Below, one piece after another: positions 45,037 through 53,206 of a DNA stretch of 64,000 nucleotides (its first letter is position 1; the number at the start of each line of letters is the position of its first letter). The translations under genes and the position numbers were made by a program. The notes beneath the pieces are model-generated. The model was not told the origin of the DNA and did not search any database. It saw only the letters and a list, made by a program, of their open reading frames with translations. Source of the DNA: Lewinellaceae bacterium (GTDB lineage Bacteria > Bacteroidota > Bacteroidia > Chitinophagales > Saprospiraceae); NCBI GenBank assembly GCA_020636275.1, contig JACJYD010000001.1, forward strand, positions 248,001 through 312,000. The letters run 5' to 3'.

Positions 45037-45052
45037 GGGACTCCCGTTAGCG
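45037..45052 (+). repeat. attC right half-site after the IS remnant (cassette 24)
   Basis: GGGACTCCC then GTTAGCG, whose complement CGCTAAC is the left box of attC 25. The left part of this site was lost to the IS remnant. Confidence 0.7.
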
Positions 45053-45089
45053 GTCAGGCAATGAACGACAACGTAAAATTTTAAAAACA

Positions 45090-45779
45090 ATGGAACTATA
45101 CGGACAACAAAGCAAAAGCATACCTCAAAAACTGACAATTCACATTTTGGAAATCTTGTTATTATGGTTGTCCTTTTGGATACTTTTTCAAGATGGTGGA
45201 ATTTGGCTTGAGAACGCTTTACGAATTCACAATTCAACTGAATTTACGACCAGACGAGTAGTCATTTTTGTTTTTAGCGTAATCACATTTTTTCGATTTG
45301 CGTTTATGATGATAGTTTTACTAAAAAGAGCAATACCTTGGGAAGAAAGTTTTAGTGTTCCATTTGCCTTTGCTTTATATTTTGTCGGGTTTTCTTTTTT
45401 TGTCTTACCGACCTCTAAACCCATTGACTTTATTGACATCTTTGGAATAATCTTGTTTATTGTCGGAAGTGTGCTGAACACAGGCGGAGAAATTCTGCGC
45501 AACAAATGGAAAAAGAATCCAGACAATAAAGGAAAAATTTACACCGAAGGATTTTTCAAATATTCCAGACACATCAACTACTTTGGCGATATGCTTTGGG
45601 TAACAGCGTATGCAATTCTTACACGAAATTGGTATGCTGTAAGTATTCCAATTTTTCTCTTTTGTCTATTCGCTTTTTACAATGCACCCAAACTTGACAA
45701 ATATCTCAAAGAGAAATACGGAAAAGGTTATGACGACTATGCAAAAAAGACAAAAATGTTGATACCGTTTATATATTGA
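45090..45779 (+). CDS. Isoprenylcysteine methyltransferase/DUF1295-like membrane protein (cassette 25)
   Basis: 229 residues with six or so membrane helices and a C-terminal signature of the ICMT/steroid reductase-like superfamily (TEGFFKYSRHINYFGDMLWV; YLKEKYGKGYDDYAKKTKM). In this superfamily the region binds the nucleotide cofactor. Substrate unknown. Confidence 0.72.
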   Translation: MELYGQQSKSIPQKLTIHILEILLLWLSFWILFQDGGIWLENALRIHNSTEFTTRRVVIFVFSVITFFRFAFMMIVLLKRAIPWEESFSVPFAFALYFVGFSFFVLPTSKPIDFIDIFGIILFIVGSVLNTGGEILRNKWKKNPDNKGKIYTEGFFKYSRHINYFGDMLWVTAYAILTRNWYAVSIPIFLFCLFAFYNAPKLDKYLKEKYGKGYDDYAKKTKMLIPFIY

Positions 45780-45792
45780 AACAAGCCCGAAC

Positions 45793-45859
45793 CGCTAACA
45801 TCATATATTTGCTAATTGCTCGCAACCTCACAATGTTCGCATATACGTGGCCGTTAGTC
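45793..45859 (+). repeat. attC 25
   Basis: Bounded by CGCTAAC and GTTAGTC; exact complement of the cassette start GTTAGCG. The arms are AT-rich and unlike the main attC family. Confidence 0.82.
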
Positions 45860-45883
45860 TCAATTATTGAAAACGAAATAAGA

Positions 45884-47164
45884 ATGATTAAAAACAATAA
45901 AATGACTAAAGGATTAAAAATCGTATTGACAATAGGACTCATTATTTTCTTTCAACAATTTGTAAAAGCTCAGGGAAATCAAAATCAACATTTTTTACAA
46001 AAAGTAGGTGTTTTGGATAGTCTCTATTCCAAAATACTAAACGAGTCAAGAAAGATTTATGTGCAACTGCCTGCCAGTTATACCCCTGAGAAAAATCAAA
46101 AATACCCTGTAGTCTATATTTTGGATGGAGAAATGTTTCTTCCTACAGTAAATGATCTGCAAAATTATTATAGCGGTGGTTTTACGCCTGAAATGGTACT
46201 GGTCGGTATCTCGAATGATAAAAATAGAGTAAGAGACCTCACCACTTCATCTATAACTACTAAATATGGGATGCCTTTTAATGAAAAAAATGGGGAAGCT
46301 AATAATTTCAGGAAATTTATCGAGACAGAACTTATTCCTTTTATAGAAAACAAATATCCAGTTAACAATTATAGAACACTAATCGGTCATTCTTATGGAG
46401 GTCTGTTTACTATTTCCACACTAATTAATCAACCCAATTTATTCGCGAATTATTTAGCCATTGACCCAAGCCTGGATTGGGACGACCAAAAACTATTGAA
46501 AGAAGCGCGAGAAATAATTTCTACCCGGAAATATGAAAACAAAGCCTTATTTATGTCATTAAGTGGACAATTGCACATGCAGAACTCGCAAATAACGATA
46601 GACAATGTAATGCAGGACACAACAGATTTCACTTTGTTCGCCCGTTCGAATATTGCCTTTTCAAAATTGATTAAGCAGAATGCTAAAAACGGATTGTCTT
46701 TTGAATGGAAATTTTACCCCAGAGATATACATGGTACAATTCCTTTTCCATCTATCATGGACGGTTTAATTTCACTTTTTGAATGGTATCAAATGGAAAA
46801 TACTGATAAAATAAATTCATTTGAAACGCCAAAAGAAGAGCTTTTTAGCATAATAAAACACAGAGAAAAGAAGCTCAAAGAACATTTTGGTTATTCTGAA
46901 CCACCCTATCCTGAAGAACTTTTAAATATGTCAGGTTATATGAATATGGACATGCAACAACCTGAAAAGGCGAAAATGTACTTTGAACTTGCCACTGAGT
47001 ATTATCCTGAAAGCGCAAATGCTTATGATTCTATGGCCGATTACCATGAAGCACAAGGCGACTTTGCCAATGCAATTAAATATGTAGCTAAAGCTTATGA
47101 ATTAAGCGGTAACGATTACTACAAGAAAAGAATCGAAGGTCTTAAAGTGAAAAGGAATAACTGA
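45884..47164 (+). CDS. Esterase of the alpha/beta hydrolase superfamily, esterase D/IroE-like (cassette 26)
   Basis: 426 residues from the ATG at 45884 (another at 45902); the open frame to 45776 runs through attC 25. A signal peptide (VLTIGLIIFFQQFVKAQG) directs export. Esterase core: YPVVYILDGEMFLPTVND, nucleophile elbow GHSYGGLFTIS, and a late His in FYPRDIHGTIPF. The last 100 residues form a TPR-like tail (SANAYDSMADYHEAQGDFA). Related to carbohydrate or siderophore esterases; substrate unknown. Confidence 0.82.
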   Translation: MIKNNKMTKGLKIVLTIGLIIFFQQFVKAQGNQNQHFLQKVGVLDSLYSKILNESRKIYVQLPASYTPEKNQKYPVVYILDGEMFLPTVNDLQNYYSGGFTPEMVLVGISNDKNRVRDLTTSSITTKYGMPFNEKNGEANNFRKFIETELIPFIENKYPVNNYRTLIGHSYGGLFTISTLINQPNLFANYLAIDPSLDWDDQKLLKEAREIISTRKYENKALFMSLSGQLHMQNSQITIDNVMQDTTDFTLFARSNIAFSKLIKQNAKNGLSFEWKFYPRDIHGTIPFPSIMDGLISLFEWYQMENTDKINSFETPKEELFSIIKHREKKLKEHFGYSEPPYPEELLNMSGYMNMDMQQPEKAKMYFELATEYYPESANAYDSMADYHEAQGDFANAIKYVAKAYELSGNDYYKKRIEGLKVKRNN

Positions 47165-47171
47165 GGCTAAC
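47165..47171 (+). repeat. attC left box remnant (end of cassette 26)
   Basis: GGCTAAC matches the expected GACTAAC at 6 of 7 positions and follows the esterase stop directly, but no right half follows. The array is broken here. Confidence 0.5.
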
Positions 47172-47193
47172 ATTTTTTATAAGTAATGGTTAT

Positions 47194-47400
47194 TTGCCTA
47201 ATCAGTTTTTAGCAGAAAGTGCTAATCGAAGAACTGACCAATCTGGTGGAAATAACGAAAACCGTAATCGTTTTGTACTAGAAATAATGCAAGAAATGGT
47301 TAATGCTATTGGTGAAAAAAAAGTAGCTAGTCGCATTTCGTCAACAAGCACTTTCAACAACATTGTTCATCAAAATCCAGTAGAGCAATTTAACATATCT
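47194..47400 (+). pseudogene. Old yellow enzyme (NADH:flavin oxidoreductase) fragment
   Basis: About 65 codons (NRRTDQSGGNNENRNRFVLE, KKVASRISSTSTFNN) match the conserved RTDxYGGSxENR region of old yellow enzymes. The rest of the gene is absent; it fuses directly to a VOC fragment. Confidence 0.7.
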
Positions 47401-47410
47401 GCAAAAATCA

Positions 47411-47692
47411 ATGGACTTTTATGCTGCATTAGGATTTACAAACAACCCACAATTTTCTGACGATGCCGGAAAATGTATGGTATGGAGTGGAAACATTTTT
47501 GTGATGCTACTGACATACGAAAAGTTTACAACTTTTGCTGCAAAACCTATTGCTGATACAAAATCAAAATTAGGAGGACTCTTTTCTTTGTCGCTTGGCA
47601 ACATCGACGCAGTGAATAGCATTATGGCTGAGCGAACTATTGAAGATTTTGATGGACACACTTGGGACTATTGCAGCCGCCGGCCGCAATAG
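47411..47692 (+). pseudogene. VOC/glyoxalase-family fragment truncated by a palindromic repeat
   Basis: A VOC-domain protein (DFYAALGFTNNPQFSDDAG, SKLGGLFSLSLGNIDAVNSI, then FDGHTWD). It lacks a middle segment and its last strand: after HTW the frame enters the inverted repeat at 47662 and ends. Confidence 0.7.
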
Positions 47693-47719
47693 TCCCAAAC
47701 CACTTCGCTTTAGATATAA
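47662..47719 (-). repeat. Twin-palindrome element R1 (partial, inverted)
   Basis: First palindrome only (TTGGGACTATTGC ... GCAATAGTCCCAA) plus the CGAAGTGGTTT flank in reverse orientation. The second palindrome is missing at the point where it joins the VOC fragment. Confidence 0.8.
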
Positions 47720-47748
47720 TAATTTTAACAACTTTATAATATAATACA

Positions 47749-48183
47749 ATGGCACAAATAAATCCTTACATCCACTTCAATGGAAATGCGGAAGAAGCAT
47801 TTACATTTTACAAATCAGTATTTGGAGGAGAGTTCGCTATGATAAGCCGTTTCAAAGATTTGGCAATTCCTGGGCAGGCTATTTCTGAAAATGAATCTAA
47901 TAAAATAATGCATATTGCTTTGCCAATAGGCAAGAGCAGTGTGTTAATGGGAAGTGACACCCCCGAATTTATGGGAAAGCACAACGAGAATGAAAATAGA
48001 AGCAAAATTTCAATAAGTGCAGAAAGCAAGGAGGAAGCAGACCGATTATTTAGCGGACTTTCAGCAGGTGGAAAAGTTGAAATGCCTATTGCTGACAGTC
48101 CTTGGGGTTCTTATTTTGGTATGTTTAGAGACAAATACGGAATCGAATGGATGGTGGACTTTGACCCACAATATAAAGGGTAA
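47749..48183 (+). CDS. PhnB-like VOC family protein
   Basis: 144 residues, a VOC-fold protein of the PhnB/YjdN type (INPYIHFNGNAEEAFTFYKS, FGGEFAMISRFKD, SPWGSYFGMFRDKYGIEWMV). Members have no firmly assigned reaction. It starts 30 bp after R1. Confidence 0.85.
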   Translation: MAQINPYIHFNGNAEEAFTFYKSVFGGEFAMISRFKDLAIPGQAISENESNKIMHIALPIGKSSVLMGSDTPEFMGKHNENENRSKISISAESKEEADRLFSGLSAGGKVEMPIADSPWGSYFGMFRDKYGIEWMVDFDPQYKG

Positions 48184-48767
48184 TTGTAATGGACAAAAAA
48201 CAACTAGGGCTAACATAATGAGTCTTGCAAGAAAAAAGGTGGTTAAAAACTAACCGCGATCAATGTGGAAACGACAATAGCCTCCTCAAGGGCGGCTATT
48301 CGTTCCCGCCACCGTTCTCGACAAAATACTCAAAGCGAAGTAGTTTGGGACTATTGCGGCCGACGGCCGCAATAGTCCCAAGTGATTTGACGGCCACCGG
48401 CCGCCAAATCACTTTTACTTTGGTATATACCACCTAAGACAAAAAGTTGACAATCCCCCTGTTTTTACGTAGTATTGAAGGTGTGATTGGCCGAGTCGAC
48501 GTAATAAACTACATTGGAAAACATAACGCTTAGCTAATCACTGAATACAAGATTTTGGGTCATTTGCGCGTTAAGAACAAAGTGCGGATAGCAACATAGA
48601 TTTCATTGTTGAATTCCGTTCTGGTACGGAAAACCTCTTCCCTTCCTTTTGTGTGGAAAGGGTCGAAAAGTGGGCGCATTTCAGGGAAGGTTTGTTCACA
48701 GACTGAGGGGAGCATCTATTCAATGAAAAAGATTTATTGATTTTTGCTATTTAAAAAGAACCACATT
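48184..48767. other. Gene-free stretch containing repeat R2
   Basis: 584 bp without a supported gene. It contains GGCTAAC near 48209 (possible attC box remnant), R2 at 48326-48427, and about 340 bp in which nothing further is recognised. Confidence 0.6.
48326..48427 (+). repeat. Twin-palindrome element R2 (complete)
   Basis: Order: ATACTCAAAGCGAAGTAG, palindrome 1 (TTGGGACTATTGCGGCCG / complement), GTG, palindrome 2 (ATTTGACGGCC / GGCCGCCAAAT), then CACTTTTACTTTGGTATA. The outer edges are an imperfect inverted repeat. Confidence 0.85.
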
Positions 48768-49637
48768 ATGGTTTCAAGTATTCAAAAAGAAAAAGCTGAG
48801 CTGTTCTTGAAATTTCATCAAGACGAAGAAATTCTGGTTCTGCTAAACTCGTGGGACATCGGAAGCTCCAAATTAATAGAAGCATGTGGCTATAAAGCAA
48901 TCGCAACAACCAGTATGGGAATAGCGGCCTCCTTGGGGTACCCTGACTGCCAGGTAATACAATTGTCAGAAATGATTGAAGCTATTACGGGAATCGTAAA
49001 TGGAGTACAGGTTCCGGTAACTGTGGATATAGAAGCCGGATATGGAAATAATCTGAATGAAATAATTGATTCTGTTAAAAAGATAATCGCAACGGGAATT
49101 GTTGGAATAAACATTGAAGACAGCATTGATTTAAATCCGATATTAATTGACGAGATGGAATTTTGTGAGAGGATCTCTGCCATTCGTGCATTATCGGATT
49201 CACTGGGCTTTCATTTGGTCATTAATGCAAGAACGGATTCATTTTATACTTCATCAGGTTCACCACGAGAAAAATTATTTGAATCAATTAAGCGTGGCAA
49301 TAAATACCGGGAAGCTGGTGCCGACTGCATATTTGTACAACCTGTTTGGGAAAAGGAAACGATTTCGACATTGGTGAAGGAGATTGATGCCCCAATTAAT
49401 ATTCTTTCAAACCCTGGAATTGGAGCTGGATTACCTCCATCTGTACGTGAATTGCAAGATTTAGGCGTAGCTCGGTTAAGCCTGGGTTCAAGTTTAATGA
49501 AAGCTACATTAGCTTTGATTAAAAAAGTTGCTGACGAATTGTCTGAAAAAGGGACTTACGACATTTTGTTAGATACTTTAACGCCGCTTCCCGACGCAGC
49601 AATGGCCTATAAAATGGCAATAGGGTTGAATAAGTGA
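48768..49637 (+). CDS. Isocitrate lyase/PEP mutase superfamily protein
   Basis: 289 residues: ATTSMGIAASLGYPD, VTVDIEAGYGNN (metal-binding Asp/Glu) and GINIEDSIDLN, then NARTDSF, the hallmark motifs of the PEP mutase/isocitrate lyase superfamily. It lacks the KKCGH loop of true isocitrate lyases, so a C-C or P-C lyase on another substrate is likely. The ATG at 48768 is preferred to an in-frame codon at 48744. Confidence 0.85.
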   Translation: MVSSIQKEKAELFLKFHQDEEILVLLNSWDIGSSKLIEACGYKAIATTSMGIAASLGYPDCQVIQLSEMIEAITGIVNGVQVPVTVDIEAGYGNNLNEIIDSVKKIIATGIVGINIEDSIDLNPILIDEMEFCERISAIRALSDSLGFHLVINARTDSFYTSSGSPREKLFESIKRGNKYREAGADCIFVQPVWEKETISTLVKEIDAPINILSNPGIGAGLPPSVRELQDLGVARLSLGSSLMKATLALIKKVADELSEKGTYDILLDTLTPLPDAAMAYKMAIGLNK

Positions 49638-49779
49638 AGAACAGCCATTGCGCATCTGCGCTTAGTTGTGCCACGCCTGCTGATACCCACCACCTAATGC
49701 GCAACTCTAAGGCTCCTTGAATTGATGACCTGCTTTCTCAGGTAGTCTACCACTTTTTTGATGGCCCATCTTTGAGGGC

Positions 49780-49881
49780 ATACCCAAAACGAAGTGGTTT
49801 GGGACTAGTGCGACCTGCGGCCGCACTAGTCCCAAGTGATTTGACGGCCGCCGGCCGTCAAATCACTTTTTCTTAAGTATA
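49780..49881 (+). repeat. Twin-palindrome element R3 (complete)
   Basis: Same layout as R2, with compensated changes in palindrome 1 (GGGACTAGTGCG ... CGCACTAGTCCC). Palindrome 2 is perfect. Ends ATACCC and AAGTATAA. Confidence 0.85.
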
Positions 49882-49906
49882 ATTCAAAATTTTTTCGATT
49901 AAAATT

Positions 49907-49952
49907 TGCGCAGCTAAATAACTGCGCATACATTTGCAGCTAAATGGCTGCA
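49907..49952 (+). promoter_or_regulatory. Double inverted-repeat operator of the ArsR-type regulator
   Basis: Two perfect inverted repeats sharing the core CAGCTAAAT: TGCGCAG / CTGCGCA (49907-49928) and TGCAGC / GCTGCA (49935-49952). The second ends 2 bp before the regulator ATG. Probable autoregulatory binding sites. Confidence 0.6.
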
Positions 49953-49954
49953 TA

Positions 49955-50278
49955 ATGAAACTAAGAAGAGACGTTTTCCAGGCAATTGCCGACCCAACCC
50001 GAAGAACGATAATTTCTTTAGTCGCCCTTCAAGCATTGACGCCAACTGCGATTGCCGAGCATTTTGACTATTCCAGACAAACCATTTCCAAGCATATACA
50101 AATACTTATTGAGTGTGAAATACTCGAACAAGAACAGAAAGGCAGGGAAATTTACTATCAGCTAAACCCAAAAGGAATGAAAGAAATAGCAGATTTTATT
50201 GAGCCGTATAGAAAAATGTGGGATAATCGATTTGATAAACTGGAATCAATAATGAAAAAGCAGCAATTAAAAAAGTAA
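49955..50278 (+). CDS. ArsR-family winged-helix regulator
   Basis: 107 residues: RDVFQAIADPTRRTIISLVA, then HTH HFDYSRQTISKHIQILIE and wing EQKGREIYYQLNP, of the ArsR subclass without metal-binding cysteines. It is followed after 4 bp by an SRPBCC gene, a very common pairing. Confidence 0.9.
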   Translation: MKLRRDVFQAIADPTRRTIISLVALQALTPTAIAEHFDYSRQTISKHIQILIECEILEQEQKGREIYYQLNPKGMKEIADFIEPYRKMWDNRFDKLESIMKKQQLKK

Positions 50279-50282
50279 ACCA

Positions 50283-50747
50283 ATGGAATATAAAACAATC
50301 GTTATTGCCGAAGAAGGCAAACAGGAAATTTTAATATCAAGAGAATTTGATTTACCTGTGGAACTTCTTTTTAAAGCATTCGAAGATTCTGAAATAGTGG
50401 AACAATGGATGGGGACTAAGGTGCTAAAGTTGGAATGCCAAAAATACGGGGGTTACCAATTTGAAACCACAGACCCAAAAGGAAACAAACACGGATTTAA
50501 TGGTGTAATTCACGAATTTATACACAACCAAAAAATTATACGAACTTTTGAGATGGAAAATATGGGTTTTGGCGTTCAACTTGAAGTTTATGAATTTGAA
50601 AAGAAAACCGAAAATACCAGCAAGCTAAAACAGCAAATCATTTTCCAGTCAGTTGCACTTAGAGACGAAAATTTAAAATTACCATTTAAACAAGGAATCA
50701 ATTGGGCTCATAATAGACTGGAAGAAATTGTATGTAAATTGAAATGA
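50283..50747 (+). CDS. SRPBCC/AHSA1-domain protein
   Basis: 154 residues with the AHSA1-type SRPBCC fold: ISREFDLPVELLFKAFEDSE, VEQWMGTKVLKLECQKYGGY, and the C-terminal helix INWAHNRLEEIVCKL. Hydrophobic-ligand-binding fold; ligand unknown. Operon with the ArsR gene. Confidence 0.88.
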   Translation: MEYKTIVIAEEGKQEILISREFDLPVELLFKAFEDSEIVEQWMGTKVLKLECQKYGGYQFETTDPKGNKHGFNGVIHEFIHNQKIIRTFEMENMGFGVQLEVYEFEKKTENTSKLKQQIIFQSVALRDENLKLPFKQGINWAHNRLEEIVCKLK

Positions 50748-50800
50748 AAAAATTACGACCAAAAGAAACAAAATAATTTTCATTAAAAAGTAATAATGTT

Positions 50801-51265
50801 ATGGCCAATAAAGTAGATTTTAAAAACGTAACTGTTGCAGGTTTAGAATCGTCACCCGTTGCAGAAACACTTGCAGGTTTAAGAGCTAACGAAGCAAGGT
50901 ATTTTAAGGAAAAATATAACTACGATTTTGTCGTTAGTCCGGTAACAGAAAGTAGAGAAACATATGACTATGTTAACAAAATTCTTGAAAATGAAAGAAG
51001 TCTTAAAATTTCATCCAAGCCACTTGAAGTATCAGAGTTTATTGTTGAAAATATAAAATTTTCTTATGTAATATACGAGTGTGGACTTGTTATAAACGTG
51101 ATGTACTCATTGGATAACCCCAAAAAAAGAGCGGTAGGATTCAAACTTTCTGAAGGAATGGAAGTGCCAAAAGAGTTAGAAAGTAAGTTTAAATTTGCCA
51201 GGCAAAGGTCAAAATTGGCAGGAACAATTCGCGGCTCATTTTTTGTCATTAAGGGTGAATATTAA
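50801..51265 (+). CDS. Hypothetical protein
   Basis: 154 residues, soluble (VDFKNVTVAGLESSPVAETL, EARYFKEKYNYDFVVSPVTE). No domain recognised. It stands between the SRPBCC gene and R4 on the same strand. Confidence 0.55.
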   Translation: MANKVDFKNVTVAGLESSPVAETLAGLRANEARYFKEKYNYDFVVSPVTESRETYDYVNKILENERSLKISSKPLEVSEFIVENIKFSYVIYECGLVINVMYSLDNPKKRAVGFKLSEGMEVPKELESKFKFARQRSKLAGTIRGSFFVIKGEY

Positions 51266-51373
51266 AAGCAGAAAAGAAAAAATACAACACAGCCGCTAAC
51301 AAGTTGTCAGCCCCGATAAGTTCCAAATTTACTGGAAAAGATCATGTGGGTGGCTTAAAATTGTTATCTTGAC

Positions 51374-51484
51374 TATACCCAAAGCGAAGTGGTTTGGGAC
51401 TATTGCGGCTGCCGGCGGTACTGATCCCAAGTGATTTGACAGCCAACGGCCGTCAAATCACTTTCTCTAAACCAAAAATATACA
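51374..51484 (+). repeat. Twin-palindrome element R4 (complete, decayed)
   Basis: TATACCCAAAGCGAAGTGG leads into palindrome 1 with several mismatches (right arm GGCGGTACTGATCCCAA) and palindrome 2 (ATTTGACAGCC / GGCCGTCAAAT). An older-looking copy. Confidence 0.8.
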
Positions 51485-51503
51485 CAACTTAAAATTTATT
51501 TTT

Positions 51504-52295
51504 TTGGAAAATAAAAGTGATACATGGAATAGTGGCGACCCGTATGAATATTTCATGGGTAGATGGAGCAGGTTAATGGCTCCTGTATTTCTCAATTGGA
51601 TGAACGTTCCTTATAATCTGTCTTGGCTTGATGTCGGATGCGGTACAGGGGCGTTGAGTGAAGCCATCTTTCAAAACTATATACCGGCATATCTGTGCTG
51701 TATTGACCCTTCTGCTGACTTTCTTGAAAAAGCAAAAAGGAAAAACTCATTTGATGCCGATTTCTTCACAGGAAGTGCATCCTCCCTTCCTTTTGCTGAT
51801 AATTCATTTGACATTGTTGTTTCCGGTCTTGCACTTAACTTCTTTATTGACACAACTGCTGCATTGTCAGAAATGAAGAGAGTCCTTAAAAAAGGAGGCA
51901 CCATTGCAGCTTATGTTTGGGACTACTCAGGAAAGATGGAATTCTTACGCCTTTTCTGGGATGCAGCCTGCGAAGTTGATGTGAATGCATCGGAACTTGA
52001 TGAAGGAAATCGCTTTCCAATATGCAATGTGGATCAGTTGAGGGAAAAATTTGAACAATCTGGCTTAACAGGCATCGAAATAACCTTATTAGATATAGAT
52101 ACGGTATTCAAAAACTTTGAAGATTACTGGAACCCATTTTTAGGGGGACAAGGACCGGCTCCAAGCTATTTGGCTTCTCTGGACACAGATTTGCAAGAGA
52201 GAATAAAAAACAACCTTCATAAGAAACTAAACGACGACCCAAACGGTTCAATTAGACTTTTGGCAAGGGCAATTGCAATTCGTGGTGTATTATAG
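51504..52295 (+). CDS. Class I SAM-dependent methyltransferase
   Basis: 263 residues from a TTG codon at 51504. SAM-binding motif I LDVGCGTGALSEAIF, acidic CCIDPSADFL, GSASSLPFADNSFDIVVSG and MKRVLKKGGTIAAYVW define a Methyltransf_11-type enzyme. Substrate unknown. Confidence 0.88.
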   Translation: MENKSDTWNSGDPYEYFMGRWSRLMAPVFLNWMNVPYNLSWLDVGCGTGALSEAIFQNYIPAYLCCIDPSADFLEKAKRKNSFDADFFTGSASSLPFADNSFDIVVSGLALNFFIDTTAALSEMKRVLKKGGTIAAYVWDYSGKMEFLRLFWDAACEVDVNASELDEGNRFPICNVDQLREKFEQSGLTGIEITLLDIDTVFKNFEDYWNPFLGGQGPAPSYLASLDTDLQERIKNNLHKKLNDDPNGSIRLLARAIAIRGVL

Positions 52296-52367
52296 TCGGT
52301 TGCAATTGCAAATAAAATATCGAAATCGGCAATTTTTTGTATATAAATTTAGAATAACAGCATTAAA

Positions 52368-52835
52368 ATGAAAGAAAAAAATTCAAATGGCTATTGGTTT
52401 CTGGAGACACACGTGAAAATTCGCAATTCTGGAGACCAGAACGCTGACCAAATTTCAGTTTTGGAGCATCAGGCATACCATGGAGACTCTCCTCCACTGC
52501 ATATTCATCATACTGAAGACGAAGTGTTCCTAGTTTTGGAAGGGGAGTTTCGGTTCGTTATTGGGTCTAACGAACATCGGCTCAGGGCTGGTGATACCAT
52601 ACTGGCCCCTAAAGGCATTCCTCACGCATATCGGGTAGAATCTATTAATGGTGGGAAATGGATCACGATTACTACTGGACACGATTTCGAGAATTTTGTA
52701 AAGGCTATTTCAAGGCCAGCAGAAGGAGACGTGCTACCAGAACGCCTTGGACCACCAACCGAAGCGTTCAAATTGGAGCTTGCTGCCAAATCGGCCGAGT
52801 ATAATATTGAGATCGTTGGGCCGCCATTGCACTAA
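52368..52835 (+). CDS. Cupin-domain protein
   Basis: 155 residues with cupin motif 1 PPLHIHHTEDEVFLVLEGEF (two His and a Glu for metal) and motif 2 LRAGDTILAPKGIPHAYRVE. It resembles small quercetinase-like cupins. Function not determined. Confidence 0.85.
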   Translation: MKEKNSNGYWFLETHVKIRNSGDQNADQISVLEHQAYHGDSPPLHIHHTEDEVFLVLEGEFRFVIGSNEHRLRAGDTILAPKGIPHAYRVESINGGKWITITTGHDFENFVKAISRPAEGDVLPERLGPPTEAFKLELAAKSAEYNIEIVGPPLH

Positions 52836-52971
52836 TTGGGAAATCCTTTAAGCGTCAATGATTTCAGAATTTTGCCTTTAGAATATCGGCCCATCCAATA
52901 TAAGAAAGAGTCATGGAAAAACGTTTCGGAAGAGAATGCAATGACTACGTTACTGAATGCCAAATACCCTA

Positions 52972-53027
52972 CACAAACTTTGTTCATACGACCGTATTTT
53001 CGCAATCGCTTTGCTGCGGCATATTCA
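52972..53027 (+). repeat. Decayed attC-like site
   Basis: CACAAACTTTGTTCATACG ... CGCAATCGCTTTGCTGCGG follows the main attC pattern of the array (AACTTTGTTCA, inverted CGCAATCGCTTTGC core). It lacks the right box, being cut by R5. It lies 137 bp after the cupin gene. Confidence 0.6.
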
Positions 53028-53094
53028 TACTTAAGAAAAAGTGATTTTACGGCCGTCGGCCGCAATAGTCCCAAACCACTTCAGTTTGAGTATA
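53028..53094 (-). repeat. Twin-palindrome element R5 (inverted hybrid)
   Basis: In - orientation, the left arm of palindrome 1 (GGGACTATTGCGGCCG) runs directly into the right arm of palindrome 2 (CGGCCGTAAAATCAC). The middle is deleted, apparently by recombination at the shared GGCCG centre. Confidence 0.8.
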
Positions 53095-53206
53095 AATGGT
53101 GTGCTCATTACGATATAGCGGATCACATTGCAAAAGCCTTTCTGAGCATATAATAAAAAAACACATAAAGCCCACAAATGAACTTTTTTTTAAATTAAAA
53201 ACCGTG

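Noticed and set aside
22323..45859. The regularly recurring short palindromic repeats as a CRISPR array
   Set aside because: Spacing is 400-1000 bp and filled with genes, the repeats vary in sequence, and no cas genes are present. Box complementarity fits attC instead.
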